From positions 1 through 51,366 of the forward strand of contig VGSH01000007.1 in the NCBI GenBank assembly GCA_016875025.1: 51,366 bases of DNA. The letters are read 5' to 3'. The notes beneath the pieces are model-generated. The model was not told the DNA's origin and made no database searches. It saw only the letters and a program-made list of their open reading frames with translations. The DNA comes from Deltaproteobacteria bacterium. GTDB taxonomy: Bacteria; Desulfobacterota; WTBG01; CAIYCZ01; CAIRTM01. Position numbers and translations under genes: made by a program. This document shows positions 1 to 8,948 of the stretch, piece by piece. Within the stretch, counting starts at the first letter, position 1. The number at the start of each line of letters is the position of its first letter.

Positions 1-491
1 ATTGACAGCCCAGCACCAACAACGTAGAAGGTACTGGCTGTCTCAACCGCAAATCGGAGACGGGCTGTAGTGTTTTAAATTCCATTTCGCGACATTATCC
101 AAAAATCGCGGCGAAAATTAACGCACAATTGATTAATTTGCCAACACTTTAACCACATACGGTCAGAAGGCAAACTATTTTTAAGGAGAATATAGTATAA
201 AGCTATTTTTAATGTCAAGATAAATTTCGCAGATCACCAGAAAAATACGCTTAAAATGCAAACACGGTTCCTAGACATAGAGAATTTATACCGATTATAA
301 AAGAAAAAAATGGATAAAAATAAGTGAAAAAAACAAAAAATAGACATCCATTGCTTAGAGGCGAGGGATTTCAAGGAATGAAATAAACTTTCAAGAAAAT
401 GGCTCAGGATATAACAAAAAGCGAGTTTTTAAGCGCAGCTCAGTCTATCAGATAGATAGCCCGAACAAGGTAAACACCACCAATTCACCGG
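1..491. other. AT-rich stretch, no convincing gene
   Basis: I see no supported gene here. A frame open from the left edge (2..70) ends in TAG and could be the tail of a gene outside the window, but 22 codons are too few to judge. From about 70 to 430 the base composition is much more AT-rich than the rest of the window. A small hairpin (CGCGA at 88-92, TCGCG at 106-110) lies in it. It may be the edge of a mobile element or a regulatory gap; nothing decides this. Confidence 0.4.
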
Positions 492-842
492 TTAGCCCCT
501 GCCATGCGTATACCTGACAACCTCAACATTCTCAACCGTCACCAGTCCTCCGCATCCGGCTGATTCAAATAATTCATGCAATACAGGCAGAAAACCGTTG
601 ATCTTCTCCTCGGTGTCTGCGATTTCGACGATAACGGGAAGGTCCGTGGAGAGATCCAAAATCCGCGCCGTGCGGATGTGGCTGGTCGGGCCAAACCCCA
701 TAATACCTCTCCACACCGTCGCCCCCGCAAGGCCAAGCCGGTGCGCCTCACGCACGATGACATCATACAGGGCGCTGTGATGCACTTTGTCTGATTCACC
801 TAAAAAAATCCGCAAAAGTCTGGCATCGTTTTTCAACTCCAT
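492..842 (-). CDS. DUF190 family protein, CrcB partner
   Basis: A 116-residue soluble protein of the DUF190 (COG1993) type, a PII-like small fold often found beside or fused to the fluoride channel CrcB. The start ATG at 842 has a GGAGG ribosome site 7 bases upstream. It overlaps the end of crcB by 10 bases, so the two are almost surely co-translated. The family signature is visible in the stretch YDVIVREAHRLGLAGATV near the N-terminus and in the glycine-rich segment around residues 45-55. The biochemical role is not established; the pairing suggests a regulatory or accessory role in fluoride resistance. It is the last gene of the pair, with AT-rich DNA following. Confidence 0.85.
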   Translation of the reverse strand: MELKNDARLLRIFLGESDKVHHSALYDVIVREAHRLGLAGATVWRGIMGFGPTSHIRTARILDLSTDLPVIVEIADTEEKINGFLPVLHELFESAGCGGLVTVENVEVVRYTHGRG

Positions 843-1243
843 AATCCGCCTCCAATCCTCGCAATAATACGCAACCCGACGATACCGGCTCCAAATGCGG
901 CCAGAGATAGAAAAAAAGTTCCCGCAGCATAGGCCACTGCGTGCAGATACTCGCTGGCACGTATCATGGCCGCGGTTTCATACACCATGGATGACATGGT
1001 CGTAAACCCGCCGCAAAATCCGGTTGCCAGAACAAGGCGGGCTTCAGGCGACAGGGTTTCGCCCCGGGCCGAAATTCCAGTGATGACACCGATTATCAGG
1101 CATCCCAGTATGTTGGCCGCAAGAGTCCCGGCCGGCCACTGAATTGAAAGGCGCTGTGCGGTCAGACTCAGGCCGTAGCGTGCAACCGAACCGGCAAATC
1201 CGCCGGCACCAACCATAAGCGAGAAGCTTAATCCATCTGACAT
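833..1243 (-). CDS. crcB: fluoride ion channel CrcB/Fluc
   Basis: A 136-residue membrane protein with four hydrophobic segments. The family hallmark GFCGGFTTMSS is near residues 93-103 and the N-terminal GAGGFAGSVARYGLS matches the usual first helix. CrcB (Fluc) proteins form dual-topology dimeric channels that release fluoride from the cytoplasm. The ATG at 1243 has GGAG 8 bases upstream. Only one crcB copy is seen, with a DUF190 gene overlapping its end. I looked for the fluoride riboswitch that often precedes crcB and did not find its conserved core in the 150 bases upstream. Length is normal for the family. Confidence 0.93.
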   Translation of the reverse strand: MSDGLSFSLMVGAGGFAGSVARYGLSLTAQRLSIQWPAGTLAANILGCLIIGVITGISARGETLSPEARLVLATGFCGGFTTMSSMVYETAAMIRASEYLHAVAYAAGTFFLSLAAFGAGIVGLRIIARIGGGLWS

Positions 1244-1368
1244 ACGTTACTCCGATAAAGCATTTAGAGTATTTTTCTTATTCCTGTAACCTTCTCAAAA
1301 AGAGAATCTAAATCCTCTCGTGGTAAGCCCTTCAAACCATGAACGGGTTTACCTGCACTATGTGTGAT

Positions 1369-1430
1369 CCGTTCACCCTGCGACAGGCTCAGGGCGAACG
1401 GACGGTGTATTTTCCGGCTATAGTATTAAG
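1369..1430 (-). repeat. dispersed hairpin repeat, copy 1
   Basis: One of three related copies (others at 39824..39886 and 46238..46298). Read on the minus strand it contains TATAGCCGG, then ACACCGTCCGTTCGCC, then CTGAGCCTGTC, then a GGGTGAACGG arm. The CCGTTC and GAACGG arms pair to form a hairpin with a short loop. All copies lie between genes. Together with the terminator at 1531..1561 this is the main content of the gap 1244..1593. Confidence 0.75.
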
Positions 1431-1530
1431 AAAACTGCTCTCATATCTGCTTTGCAAAACTATCGTGGCGCACTCACCCGTTCACATACTGCAATAAAAT
1501 GCGCCTGTCAAGCATCCACTCCTTACAAGT

Positions 1531-1561
1531 AAAAAGCCCCAGGCTTAGGTGCCTGGGGCTT
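1531..1561 (-). terminator. Rho-independent terminator of FAD-oxidase operon
   Basis: Perfect 11-bp stem (1534-1544 with 1551-1561), 6-base loop, followed on the minus strand by five T residues (1535 to 1531). It lies 33 bases beyond the stop of the last FAD oxidase gene and closes that operon. Confidence 0.93.
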
Positions 1562-1593
1562 AAGGATCAGTGAAATACCATCGTTACACAGCA

Positions 1594-3120
1594 CTACTCC
1601 ATCGGCATTGCCACTCCCGGTGCCATGATCCCCGTAGGATCGACAGCCTTCTTAATGATCTTCGCCATCGAAAAGTGATCGGGACACTCAGTCCAGGTGC
1701 GCACATCTCGCCCCACGCCCAGCGGCGCCATGCCGTACTCTTCGTTCATCTGCTGGAACATGGCTTTAATTTTGCCGATCATGGGCAGGAACTGCCGGCT
1801 GGCAAAATCAAGCACAAAGATAACCTCACCGGCCGCGTTGCAGTGGCCGCCCATGGACAGATAGGTCTGGCCGCAGCTGGCGTACAGGCGGATGATCGGA
1901 TGCGGATGGTTCAGGAATTCCGGGTTCTCGCGGCAAACGCTCTGGTAGGCGTCCATGCCGTTTTTCATGAACAGCTCGAGCTTCTCCATGGTGTCAAACA
2001 CGCCGCCGGACACGAAAATACCGCCGGAATCATGCTTGCCGTTGAATGTGCCGCAGATCTTGGGACTGTTGCACTGCTGCCAGCCGGCCGCATTGGCCTC
2101 ATGACCGTTCAGGATTGAGACCATCCAGTCGGGGAACGGTACGCCGCCGTATTTTTTCAGCATCTTGATGCAGGCGTTGCGCTCATACTCCACGCGCGCT
2201 TTTGTGCCGCGGAATCCCATACCGATCAGGTTGATGTCCTGGGTAGCTTTGACGAAATGCGCGCCTTCCTGCCAGTGCTGACTGGAATAGAGCGCATGCG
2301 TCCAGCACCCCGGACCCATGACCGTGGCGCCGCAGGCGTACTCGCTGCGAATAATGGCATTCATGGCCTCGCAGGCATCCCGCAGGGTCTTGAACCCGAC
2401 CCACAGCGATCCGACCGCCGGAGGTGTCGCGAAAAAACGAAATTCCATCTGCGTCACAATACCGTAGCCTGCATTGGAGAAAAACGGCAAATAGGTCATG
2501 GCCGGGCCCGGACCATGCGGCCAGGCAGGCGATCCATCCTGTGCCATGGAGCCGGTGCGCACGATCTCACCGTTGGCCAGCACCATTTCCATACCCGTTA
2601 CGCAGTTGATACCCATACCGTCAAGATAGCCGGCCATCTTGTTCTGGCCGGTGAATACCTGGTAGGGCACGAACAGCGATGTTCCGGGGCTGCCGCCAAA
2701 ATACGGCCGGTAGCCGATATTCTTATCGCGAATCAACTGGCTGACCTGCAACCCGGTGCAACCCGGCTGACAGCGCACCACGAGCCGGTCTTCATCGATA
2801 TGAACACCCTGCATGCGGTGGAAGTCAAACGTAATTCCGAAGTTCGCCTTGCCGGGGATGGATCCGATCAGCAGAACGGTGCCGCCGCCGATTGCGTAGA
2901 GCGCAATCTTGTTCTGATGAGCAAGCTTAATGACCTGCTGAACATCCTTTGTGGAGCCGGGAAACACGATCACCAGCGGCTGATTGCCGGGATAGATGGC
3001 GCCCTGACCGAAATGCGTCAACACATCAGTGCCGAAATGATAGCGGCTGAGATCATCGGTCCGAACCCAGTCGGAACCGACAATTTTAGAGAGTTTCTTT
3101 ATGATTTCTTCTTTTTTCAT
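1594..3120 (-). CDS. FAD-binding oxidase, 508 aa (GlcD/VAO type)
   Basis: A flavoprotein of the FAD_binding_4 superfamily (glycolate oxidase GlcD, vanillyl-alcohol oxidase, p-cresol methylhydroxylase). The FAD domain spans roughly residues 40-230, with a PP-loop-like IGGGT at 77-81 and a second binding segment near 175-190 (NCVTGMEMVLANGEIVRTGS). The C-terminal substrate domain ends in a DPTGIMAPG motif, the equivalent of the DPxxxxNPGK tail of relatives. ATG at 3120 has AAAGGAGG 7 bases upstream and overlaps the stop of the Fe-S gene (ATGA), so translation is coupled. With that Fe-S protein it probably forms a GlcDF-like dehydrogenase complex. The substrate is unknown: hydroxy-acids and para-alkylphenols are both possible for this superfamily. 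Confidence 0.88.
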   Translation of the reverse strand: MKKEEIIKKLSKIVGSDWVRTDDLSRYHFGTDVLTHFGQGAIYPGNQPLVIVFPGSTKDVQQVIKLAHQNKIALYAIGGGTVLLIGSIPGKANFGITFDFHRMQGVHIDEDRLVVRCQPGCTGLQVSQLIRDKNIGYRPYFGGSPGTSLFVPYQVFTGQNKMAGYLDGMGINCVTGMEMVLANGEIVRTGSMAQDGSPAWPHGPGPAMTYLPFFSNAGYGIVTQMEFRFFATPPAVGSLWVGFKTLRDACEAMNAIIRSEYACGATVMGPGCWTHALYSSQHWQEGAHFVKATQDINLIGMGFRGTKARVEYERNACIKMLKKYGGVPFPDWMVSILNGHEANAAGWQQCNSPKICGTFNGKHDSGGIFVSGGVFDTMEKLELFMKNGMDAYQSVCRENPEFLNHPHPIIRLYASCGQTYLSMGGHCNAAGEVIFVLDFASRQFLPMIGKIKAMFQQMNEEYGMAPLGVGRDVRTWTECPDHFSMAKIIKKAVDPTGIMAPGVAMPME

Positions 3121-4268
3121 GAGCGGGCCTCCTTTCCGGTATACCCAAGGGCCTGCGCAACCACGGACGTGATATCCACCATGGCAACGTTTTTCGGCTT
3201 GGCCTGACGCAGATTTGCATTACAGAACACACAGGCGGTCAGCAGGGTCTGCGCCCCGCTGGCCTTGATTTCCTGCCAGCGGTTGTCGGCATATTTCTTC
3301 GCCAGATCGGGGCGGTTGACATTGACACCGCCGCCGGCTCCGCAGCACAGTGAATTATAACCCGTGCGCCACATTTCAACCACATCGAGCCCGAGCCGCT
3401 GCATGATCTCACGCGGCGCAGCGTACTCTTTGGAATAGCGGCCCAGATGGCAGGGATCCTGAAACGTCACTTTGCCGATCTTCACCTTTTTGGTTTTGAT
3501 TTTCTTGCTCTTGAGCATATCAGCGCAAAAACGGGTGATCGAGATAAACTCGACATTGCTGCGGCTGAAACGCTTCAGGACCGACAGGCTCTCAGGGTTG
3601 TACACGATCACGGTCTTGACGCCAGCGGCTTCAAGCCGGGTGTCAATTGCCGCAATCGCGGCCTCAAGCTCTTTGCGGAAGCCGCCGCTCAACAGAGCTG
3701 CACTCACCGGGGGCAGCGGTTTGCTGATAAAACAGCCGACCTTTTTGCCGCTTTTCTGAATGATAAATCCGATTTCCTCCAGCTTGGCGGCATTGGAAAT
3801 AATGGTATTGTCGCCGAACAGTACAACCGCGCTCTTGCCCGCGCTCGCCTCAACGATACCGTACTTTGTCAGTACGCCAAGCTTTGTCGCGCGCGGCACA
3901 TCAAGTGATCCCGCCTGTTTCTTGATTGCAGCCGGCTTCAGCTTTTCAGGAATGATCACACGCAGCTCTTCCAGAATCACCTTGCAGGGCGTATGGCGGT
4001 AGCCGCGCTGGCAGAAATCATCGCAATAGCCGCACATGGTGCAGGAATAGAGAATCTTCGCCAGATCGTCATTCCACTTCAAATCACCCTGGGCAATGGC
4101 GCGGGCCAGATACATAAGCCCGGAAGGCTCATAGGCCCCGAAAAGGGTCATACTGCACGGGCACTGGGTTGAAAAGGCTACATCTGGGACCTCGTCCTGG
4201 ACCACGCCGCGACAAGTCCCGCATCTGTTACAGCATAATGCTTTCTCGAGCAGTTCGTCTTTAGTCAA
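3117..4268 (-). CDS. GlcF/HdrD-like (Fe-S)-binding protein
   Basis: A 383-residue electron-transfer protein. Cysteine clusters near residues 12-19 (CCNRCGTC) and 36-38, and CTMCGYCDDFC near 76-86, bind two iron-sulfur clusters. A CCG domain follows, with PCHLGRY and LCCGAGGG in the last third and TACVFCN near the end. An earlier CCG repeat expected in GlcF/HdrD is degenerate. I choose TTG at 4268 because a near-perfect AGGAGGTGA ribosome site sits 5-8 bases before it; the in-frame GTG at 4277 lies inside that site. It lies between two FAD oxidase genes, 15 bases after one and overlapping the next by 4, and probably accepts their electrons. Confidence 0.88.
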   Translation of the reverse strand: MTKDELLEKALCCNRCGTCRGVVQDEVPDVAFSTQCPCSMTLFGAYEPSGLMYLARAIAQGDLKWNDDLAKILYSCTMCGYCDDFCQRGYRHTPCKVILEELRVIIPEKLKPAAIKKQAGSLDVPRATKLGVLTKYGIVEASAGKSAVVLFGDNTIISNAAKLEEIGFIIQKSGKKVGCFISKPLPPVSAALLSGGFRKELEAAIAAIDTRLEAAGVKTVIVYNPESLSVLKRFSRSNVEFISITRFCADMLKSKKIKTKKVKIGKVTFQDPCHLGRYSKEYAAPREIMQRLGLDVVEMWRTGYNSLCCGAGGGVNVNRPDLAKKYADNRWQEIKASGAQTLLTACVFCNANLRQAKPKNVAMVDITSVVAQALGYTGKEARS

Positions 4269-4283
4269 GGCTATCACCTCCTC

Positions 4284-5561
4284 TTAGAGACCCAGTTTAC
4301 CCGGGTTCATGATGTTTTTAGGATCAACGGCCTTCTTGATGGACCGAAGCACGGTAAAATTATCGGCATACTTCTTCGCAACCGCATCAGCGATCAGCGC
4401 TGAGGGACGCGGGAACAGCACGCCGGCCTTCAGCATTTTGCCGCAGATATCAACATAGGTCTTGCGCGTTGCGGCAATGTCGCCTTCCCGGTAGCGCAGA
4501 TCTGGCTGCCAGTAGAAACAGCCGCCGGCCTGCAGGGGCATCAGAATCTGCCCGGCGCTCTTCGGGATCAGCCCACCGCACGTATCAATCTGCTTCGCGG
4601 TGGCTATGGTTACAATGGGCGACCAGCCGCGGCCCTGCGCGTGCAGCGCAGCACCGGTCGGCGCCTTGATTTCAGCCAGAATCTTCGCAACCGCTGAGCT
4701 TGCGCCCTTGATCGTAGCTGACAGTTTGCCGCCGAGCGCCTTTGCGATAATCTGGGCATCCTTGCGCTTCATATCGATCTCGGCCTTGTCAGCACCGCGG
4801 TTGACGATCACGACTGTCCAGGCCGCCATGCCTTTGGCATCCACGCCGCCGAGCAGTTCACTCAGGTAGGTTCTATTGGCGGCGAAAATTTCATGCGGCT
4901 CCTCAGTCGTCTGAAAGGCCTTCAGCGCAGCAGCGGCCTGCTTGGCGCTGCGGCACTCATAGAAAAGCACTTCAGCCTTGGGCATATCGGTCTTCAGGCT
5001 GACCGCTACCTTGGTGATAATGCCCAGCGTGCCCTGGGCCATGCAGTACAGACGCGCTACCATCGCAAAGGATACGCCCCATGAGTATTTGTCCGGACGG
5101 TCCTGCTTCATGGCCATCTGGCCTGTTGCGAAACGCTCACCATCAGCCCGAAAGCCTTCCATAGTCAGCATTTCCCAGGGATGGTACTTGGGCCACTGAT
5201 ACAGGGGCATCATTTCAAGACAGGTGCTCAGAATTGATGCGCTCTCAGGCACATCGATCGCGGTCAGGGTCCGCAACCCTGTTTTAGCGCATTGCTTCTT
5301 GATGTCAGCGAACGTCACGCCGGGCTCTACCACAATGTTGCGGTTCAGGTCGTCGTAGTAGATACCCTTCAGTGCAGACAGATCGACCGCGATCGCATTC
5401 TTAACCGACGGCAGATGCGTATCCTGCATATTGGTACCTGAGCTGACCGGCGCGAGCGGAGTCTTATCACGGTTGGCCTTGCGGATAATCTCCTGCACTT
5501 CGGCGGCACTGGCCGGCTTCAGGGTTTTGACCGGTTCATAATCGGTGAATAGGCTTTTCAT
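4284..5561 (-). CDS. FAD-binding oxidase, 425 aa (GlcD/GlcE type)
   Basis: The shortest of the four FAD_binding_4 proteins here. The PP-loop-like VSSGTN is at residues 39-44, VEPGVTFADI near 80, and the tail KAVDPKNIMNPGKLG is the classic GlcD ending. I place the start at ATG 5561, which overlaps the stop of the preceding gene (ATGA) and has GGAGG about 9 bases upstream; a longer frame reaching to 5615 would overlap that gene heavily. With the Fe-S protein and the 508-aa oxidase it makes a set resembling GlcD-GlcF-GlcE. It differs strongly in sequence from its three neighbours, so simple recent duplication is unlikely. Confidence 0.86.
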   Translation of the reverse strand: MKSLFTDYEPVKTLKPASAAEVQEIIRKANRDKTPLAPVSSGTNMQDTHLPSVKNAIAVDLSALKGIYYDDLNRNIVVEPGVTFADIKKQCAKTGLRTLTAIDVPESASILSTCLEMMPLYQWPKYHPWEMLTMEGFRADGERFATGQMAMKQDRPDKYSWGVSFAMVARLYCMAQGTLGIITKVAVSLKTDMPKAEVLFYECRSAKQAAAALKAFQTTEEPHEIFAANRTYLSELLGGVDAKGMAAWTVVIVNRGADKAEIDMKRKDAQIIAKALGGKLSATIKGASSAVAKILAEIKAPTGAALHAQGRGWSPIVTIATAKQIDTCGGLIPKSAGQILMPLQAGGCFYWQPDLRYREGDIAATRKTYVDICGKMLKAGVLFPRPSALIADAVAKKYADNFTVLRSIKKAVDPKNIMNPGKLGL

Positions 5562-5956
5562 CTCTTGCCACCTCCTTCCGTGACTTCCTGCAGCATCACC
5601 AGGAAGCTCAGGCACAGCGCGCCGTTATGATGGTCGCTCTGAGCCTTGATGTTTTTCTGGGCATTGTTCATGGCCACGAGCACCGGCGGAAATTTCCCGG
5701 AGAGGAAAATCTCCTTGAACATTGCACCGTCAATCGACCATGCCAGAAACGGTTTTTTGGGCGCTTTGCGCTCCACCCGGATGGTACTGCCGTCCCAGGT
5801 AACCACAACAGGCTTTTTCTCGCCTTTGATCGCCAGGGAGACAAGGTCACCTTTCTGTGTGGCCGGATAGCCTTCGGGATTCAGGCGCTGCAGCCGGTCG
5901 TTGAGTGCTGGATCGGCCTGCATCGCAGCTTCCCACTTCTTTAAAATAGCTTCCAT
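5558..5956 (-). CDS. small SCP2-like protein, tentative
   Basis: A 132-residue soluble protein. The pattern of a single domain with a central LVSLAIKGEKKPVVVTWDG strand pair and a C-terminal helix NGALCLSFLVMLQEV resembles SCP2 sterol-binding-like domains, but I am not certain. ATG at 5956 has a GGGGG ribosome site about 6 bases upstream. It is the first gene after the terminator at 6022..6063 and is coupled by ATGA overlap to the following FAD oxidase, so it belongs to the oxidase system. A hydrophobic-ligand carrier would fit a lipid-like or aromatic substrate; this is inference. Confidence 0.6.
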   Translation of the reverse strand: MEAILKKWEAAMQADPALNDRLQRLNPEGYPATQKGDLVSLAIKGEKKPVVVTWDGSTIRVERKAPKKPFLAWSIDGAMFKEIFLSGKFPPVLVAMNNAQKNIKAQSDHHNGALCLSFLVMLQEVTEGGGKR

Positions 5957-6021
5957 AAAAACCCCCTTGTTGAATTACCTTTATCTCTCGCCACTGTTAC
6001 CGTAGACTGCTTATAAAGTCC

Positions 6022-6063
6022 AAAAAAAATGGGGGGTTCTTCCCTGCAGGATGAACTCCCCAT
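6022..6063 (-). terminator. internal terminator or attenuator
   Basis: On the minus strand an 11-bp stem with one mismatch (6053-6063 with 6029-6039) is followed by eight T residues (6029 to 6022). It lies 77 bases after the amidohydrolase stop and before the SCP2-like gene, splitting the catabolic cluster into two transcription units or reducing read-through into the second. Confidence 0.88.
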
Positions 6064-6139
6064 TAATCGTATTACAACGTCGTGCGTTTCGTGATACCGC
6101 AGTTGGTCATGATCAGGTGCAATCCTTTCAAGAAGGCGG

Positions 6140-7162
6140 CTATTTGCTTTCCCAGTTGATGAATTTGCGGAAATTATCGCCGGTCAGCTTCTGCTTGAAT
6201 TCCTGCGATATCGGCATCAGCATAATGTTGTCCAGCATGGCCTTGTAAAACGGCAGGGTCATGGGATAATCGGTGCCGTAGAACACCTTATCAGGCATGA
6301 AGAATTCGAGAAATCGGATATGATCCATGTCGAAATACTGGCGGAAGCGCATCAGGGTCGGCATGGGAATAACGATATCGGTGTACATGTTCTCATGCTT
6401 CATCACGTTCCACAGGCCCATTTCAATGTTGTTGAAAATACCGCAGTGCAGCTGCAGAATCTTCAGCTCAGGGAAATCCATGCCCACGTCATCAAGGTAC
6501 AGCGGCGACTGATACTTGGTGCGCGTGCCAGGCAGCTCTTCACAACCCGTGTGAAACTGCACATGCATACCCAGTTCAACGCACTTCTCATAGACCGGAT
6601 ACATCTCCGGCTGATTCGGATAGCCTGACGTGGCGGTATGAAACTTCAGCCCGGGAAATCCGCACTCGTAGGCCGACTGAACCATCTCAAGCGCGGCCTG
6701 GACACCGTAGCGGGTATGCACGCCGCCGACCGCGGTGAAGCGGCCCGGATGGGCATCGATAAAGGTTTTTTTCGTATATTCATTCGGCACATACCAGCGC
6801 CATCCGTCCGGATTGCCCGGAAAAGGGTCGGTCACGCCGTGAATGCTCTGCAGGCACATGCCTTCGATATTGGCCTGATCCATGCTCTGCACAAACACTT
6901 CAGCTGTCAGGGGCGGGCACTGCTCAGCGGTCTCAATAATTGAAAAGGGATTTGGATCACCCATCGCAGCGCGCGCGCCCATCATGGTGCGGGCGACAAC
7001 CGAGTTGCCGCACCAGAAATCCATGCATCCGGGACGGTCGGCAATACCGGCTTTTTCAAGCCCGGCATGACCGTGGCTGTCAAAATGTTTGAACGGTTTG
7101 AACTGCATCATCTTTTCGATGGTGCCTTCCACATTTTCCTCTGGTTTTTTATTTTCAGCCAT
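6140..7162 (-). CDS. amidohydrolase family 2 (COG2159) protein
   Basis: A 340-residue TIM-barrel metal-dependent hydrolase or decarboxylase. The N-terminal metal motif is DSHGH at residues 28-32; histidines follow in FHTATSG and QFHTGCEE (mid-protein) and LQLHCG; the late metal-ligand aspartate is in YGTDYPM near 295-300. The superfamily includes gamma-resorcylate and aminocarboxymuconate-semialdehyde decarboxylases and lactone hydrolases such as LigI. It follows the 564-aa FAD oxidase by 32 bases and ends at the terminator 6022..6063. In an oxidase operon, decarboxylation or hydrolysis of an oxidised aromatic or hydroxy-acid product is likely, but the substrate cannot be read. Confidence 0.88.
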   Translation of the reverse strand: MAENKKPEENVEGTIEKMMQFKPFKHFDSHGHAGLEKAGIADRPGCMDFWCGNSVVARTMMGARAAMGDPNPFSIIETAEQCPPLTAEVFVQSMDQANIEGMCLQSIHGVTDPFPGNPDGWRWYVPNEYTKKTFIDAHPGRFTAVGGVHTRYGVQAALEMVQSAYECGFPGLKFHTATSGYPNQPEMYPVYEKCVELGMHVQFHTGCEELPGTRTKYQSPLYLDDVGMDFPELKILQLHCGIFNNIEMGLWNVMKHENMYTDIVIPMPTLMRFRQYFDMDHIRFLEFFMPDKVFYGTDYPMTLPFYKAMLDNIMLMPISQEFKQKLTGDNFRKFINWESK

Positions 7163-7194
7163 GATGTTTTTCTTTCATTGTCGATCGTAACATA

Positions 7195-8889
7195 TTACAA
7201 AACCTTGGTCATTTCAGCCAGCATCTCAGGCGCGATAACATCGGGCGTCGTTGCATACGGCGGATTGGAGATATTTTTTAGGTCAAACTGCTTCTTTAAA
7301 TCCTTAACAATCAGATGCACGTTGAAGAACGCCGGTCCCAGCAGATCATACGCAGGTCCGAGCAGACACACAGCAGCACCGGCGCTCTTGTCGACGAGCA
7401 TGCCCTTCAGAGAGCTCAGCAGGAACTGAATAGCCTGCGCTGCCTTCTCGGGTTCCTGCTCAGGCCACAGGTCGGTCGTCATCAATGCGCCGTAGCCCTT
7501 CTCCGTGGGGCTGATCCAGCCGCCATGGAAGCTGATCGGCAGCAGGTCCTTGCCAAGACCCTGCTCGCGCATTTTGCGCTGTGCAATATTGGCGCGCAGG
7601 ATTTCATCGGTAACCGTATCGATGGAGTCAACGCACGCGGTGCCCTGATGGAAGCAATCGCTCGGGCGCGACAGGCGCATGGAATGCCCCACGCGAATCC
7701 AGTCGTTTGTAATGCGCATCCACTTGATGTAGCGCTCACGGTCAAGCGGGTCAGGGGAATTCTCGCTCAGGAACGTACCGCCCATTTTCTCGACAATGCT
7801 CTTGAGCACCTTCTCTTCATAGTCAAGCTGCTCGACGCTGGTGATGGCGGCGGTGCCGACAATGGTGTAGCCATGCGGATAAAAGTCTTCCTCGGCGCCC
7901 TTGTGGAACTCTTCCTTGCTGCGCGCAGCCCAGGTCCACATAAACTGCTTGGCATTGTGCTGGACCACGATCGCCAGTTCAGCGCGGGCAATTTCATACT
8001 GCAGATCGCAGGCCCAGCGCAGCTGGCGCTCTTCGTTCTCGGGATATGCCTGCATGTCGGCCGGGAAATCAATCATATACCAGCGCACTTTGTCTTTCGG
8101 GAAATGCGATTCCTTCAAAATGCCGTCGCCCTGGGTCGGGAACACCGACGGGCCGGGCCACGGGAACAGGCGCATGGAAATCTTGGTCACCATGCCCATA
8201 CCGCCGGCGTGGCCGAACTGGGCCCCGCGGAAAAACCCGCGCAGGTCGGGTCCGGGACCGTCATTCCAGACCCAGTCTTCCTCGGCGCCTTCCTGGGCGA
8301 TGTTGCCGCTGCGCAGGATTTCGCCGCTGGGCAGGACAACTTCAAAGGAAAGCAGCTGATTGGAACCAAGCCCTGAAATCCAGGAATTGCCGTAGGCGCC
8401 GTGCCACTGAATGTTGGCCAGGGCCGATATCTGCGCACCAGCCGGGGCGACTGCCACCGAACAGCCGACCTTCATGGCCTCAGCCTGACAGGCGGCAAAG
8501 TTGACATAGGGCTCGATGACCATGTACATGTTGTTCTTGTCAATCTTTATAATTTTGTCCATGTGCTTGGGATCGATGATCACAACACCCTTGCCCATGG
8601 CGGCCTGGGCCGGATTGGGAAATGCGCTGTTGATCATGCCGGTGCCGCGCGGAATAAAAATAAAGTCATAGCGGTTGGCAAGCTTGATAATGGACTGAAC
8701 CTCTTCGGTTGAGCGCGGAAGCACCACGCACTGGGGCCGCATGCCCACGCCGAGCTGCGAGCGCTGCACGCAGCCGTCTGCAGTCCACTGAACACGCGAA
8801 TACGACTGACAGATCACGGGGTCGGTCGTCACATTACCTTCGCCCACTACATCCTGCAGTGCCTTGAATGCTATTTCTGAAAAAGCCAT
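7195..8889 (-). CDS. FAD-binding oxidase, 564 aa (VAO/PchF type)
   Basis: The largest of the four FAD_binding_4 oxidases. Its PP-loop region is IPRGTGMINS at residues 79-88, and the second FAD segment carries LPSGEILRSGNIAQEG followed by WNDGPGPDL and GMGMVTKISMRLFPWPGP. This order matches p-cresol methylhydroxylase flavosubunit and vanillyl-alcohol oxidase relatives more than GlcD; the WNDGPGPD element recurs as PHGPGPAM in the 508-aa oxidase. ATG at 8889 has AAGGAGG 5 bases upstream. It follows the 495-aa oxidase by 59 bases. No cytochrome subunit of the PchC type is seen nearby, so electrons more likely go to the Fe-S protein. Confidence 0.88.
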   Translation of the reverse strand: MAFSEIAFKALQDVVGEGNVTTDPVICQSYSRVQWTADGCVQRSQLGVGMRPQCVVLPRSTEEVQSIIKLANRYDFIFIPRGTGMINSAFPNPAQAAMGKGVVIIDPKHMDKIIKIDKNNMYMVIEPYVNFAACQAEAMKVGCSVAVAPAGAQISALANIQWHGAYGNSWISGLGSNQLLSFEVVLPSGEILRSGNIAQEGAEEDWVWNDGPGPDLRGFFRGAQFGHAGGMGMVTKISMRLFPWPGPSVFPTQGDGILKESHFPKDKVRWYMIDFPADMQAYPENEERQLRWACDLQYEIARAELAIVVQHNAKQFMWTWAARSKEEFHKGAEEDFYPHGYTIVGTAAITSVEQLDYEEKVLKSIVEKMGGTFLSENSPDPLDRERYIKWMRITNDWIRVGHSMRLSRPSDCFHQGTACVDSIDTVTDEILRANIAQRKMREQGLGKDLLPISFHGGWISPTEKGYGALMTTDLWPEQEPEKAAQAIQFLLSSLKGMLVDKSAGAAVCLLGPAYDLLGPAFFNVHLIVKDLKKQFDLKNISNPPYATTPDVIAPEMLAEMTKVL

Positions 8890-8948
8890 TGTTCCTCCTT
8901 CATGCTGTCTGTGTATCAGCCGTTGTTGTCCTATAAGCCAGACCGTTT

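Noticed and set aside
1244-1400. Fluoride riboswitch before crcB
   Set aside because: I looked for the conserved core of the crcB-motif RNA on the minus strand and did not find it.
2257-3207. Plus-strand frame of 316 codons opposite the 508-aa oxidase
   Set aside because: Antisense shadow; the minus gene has a strong ribosome site, coupling to its neighbour and a terminator.
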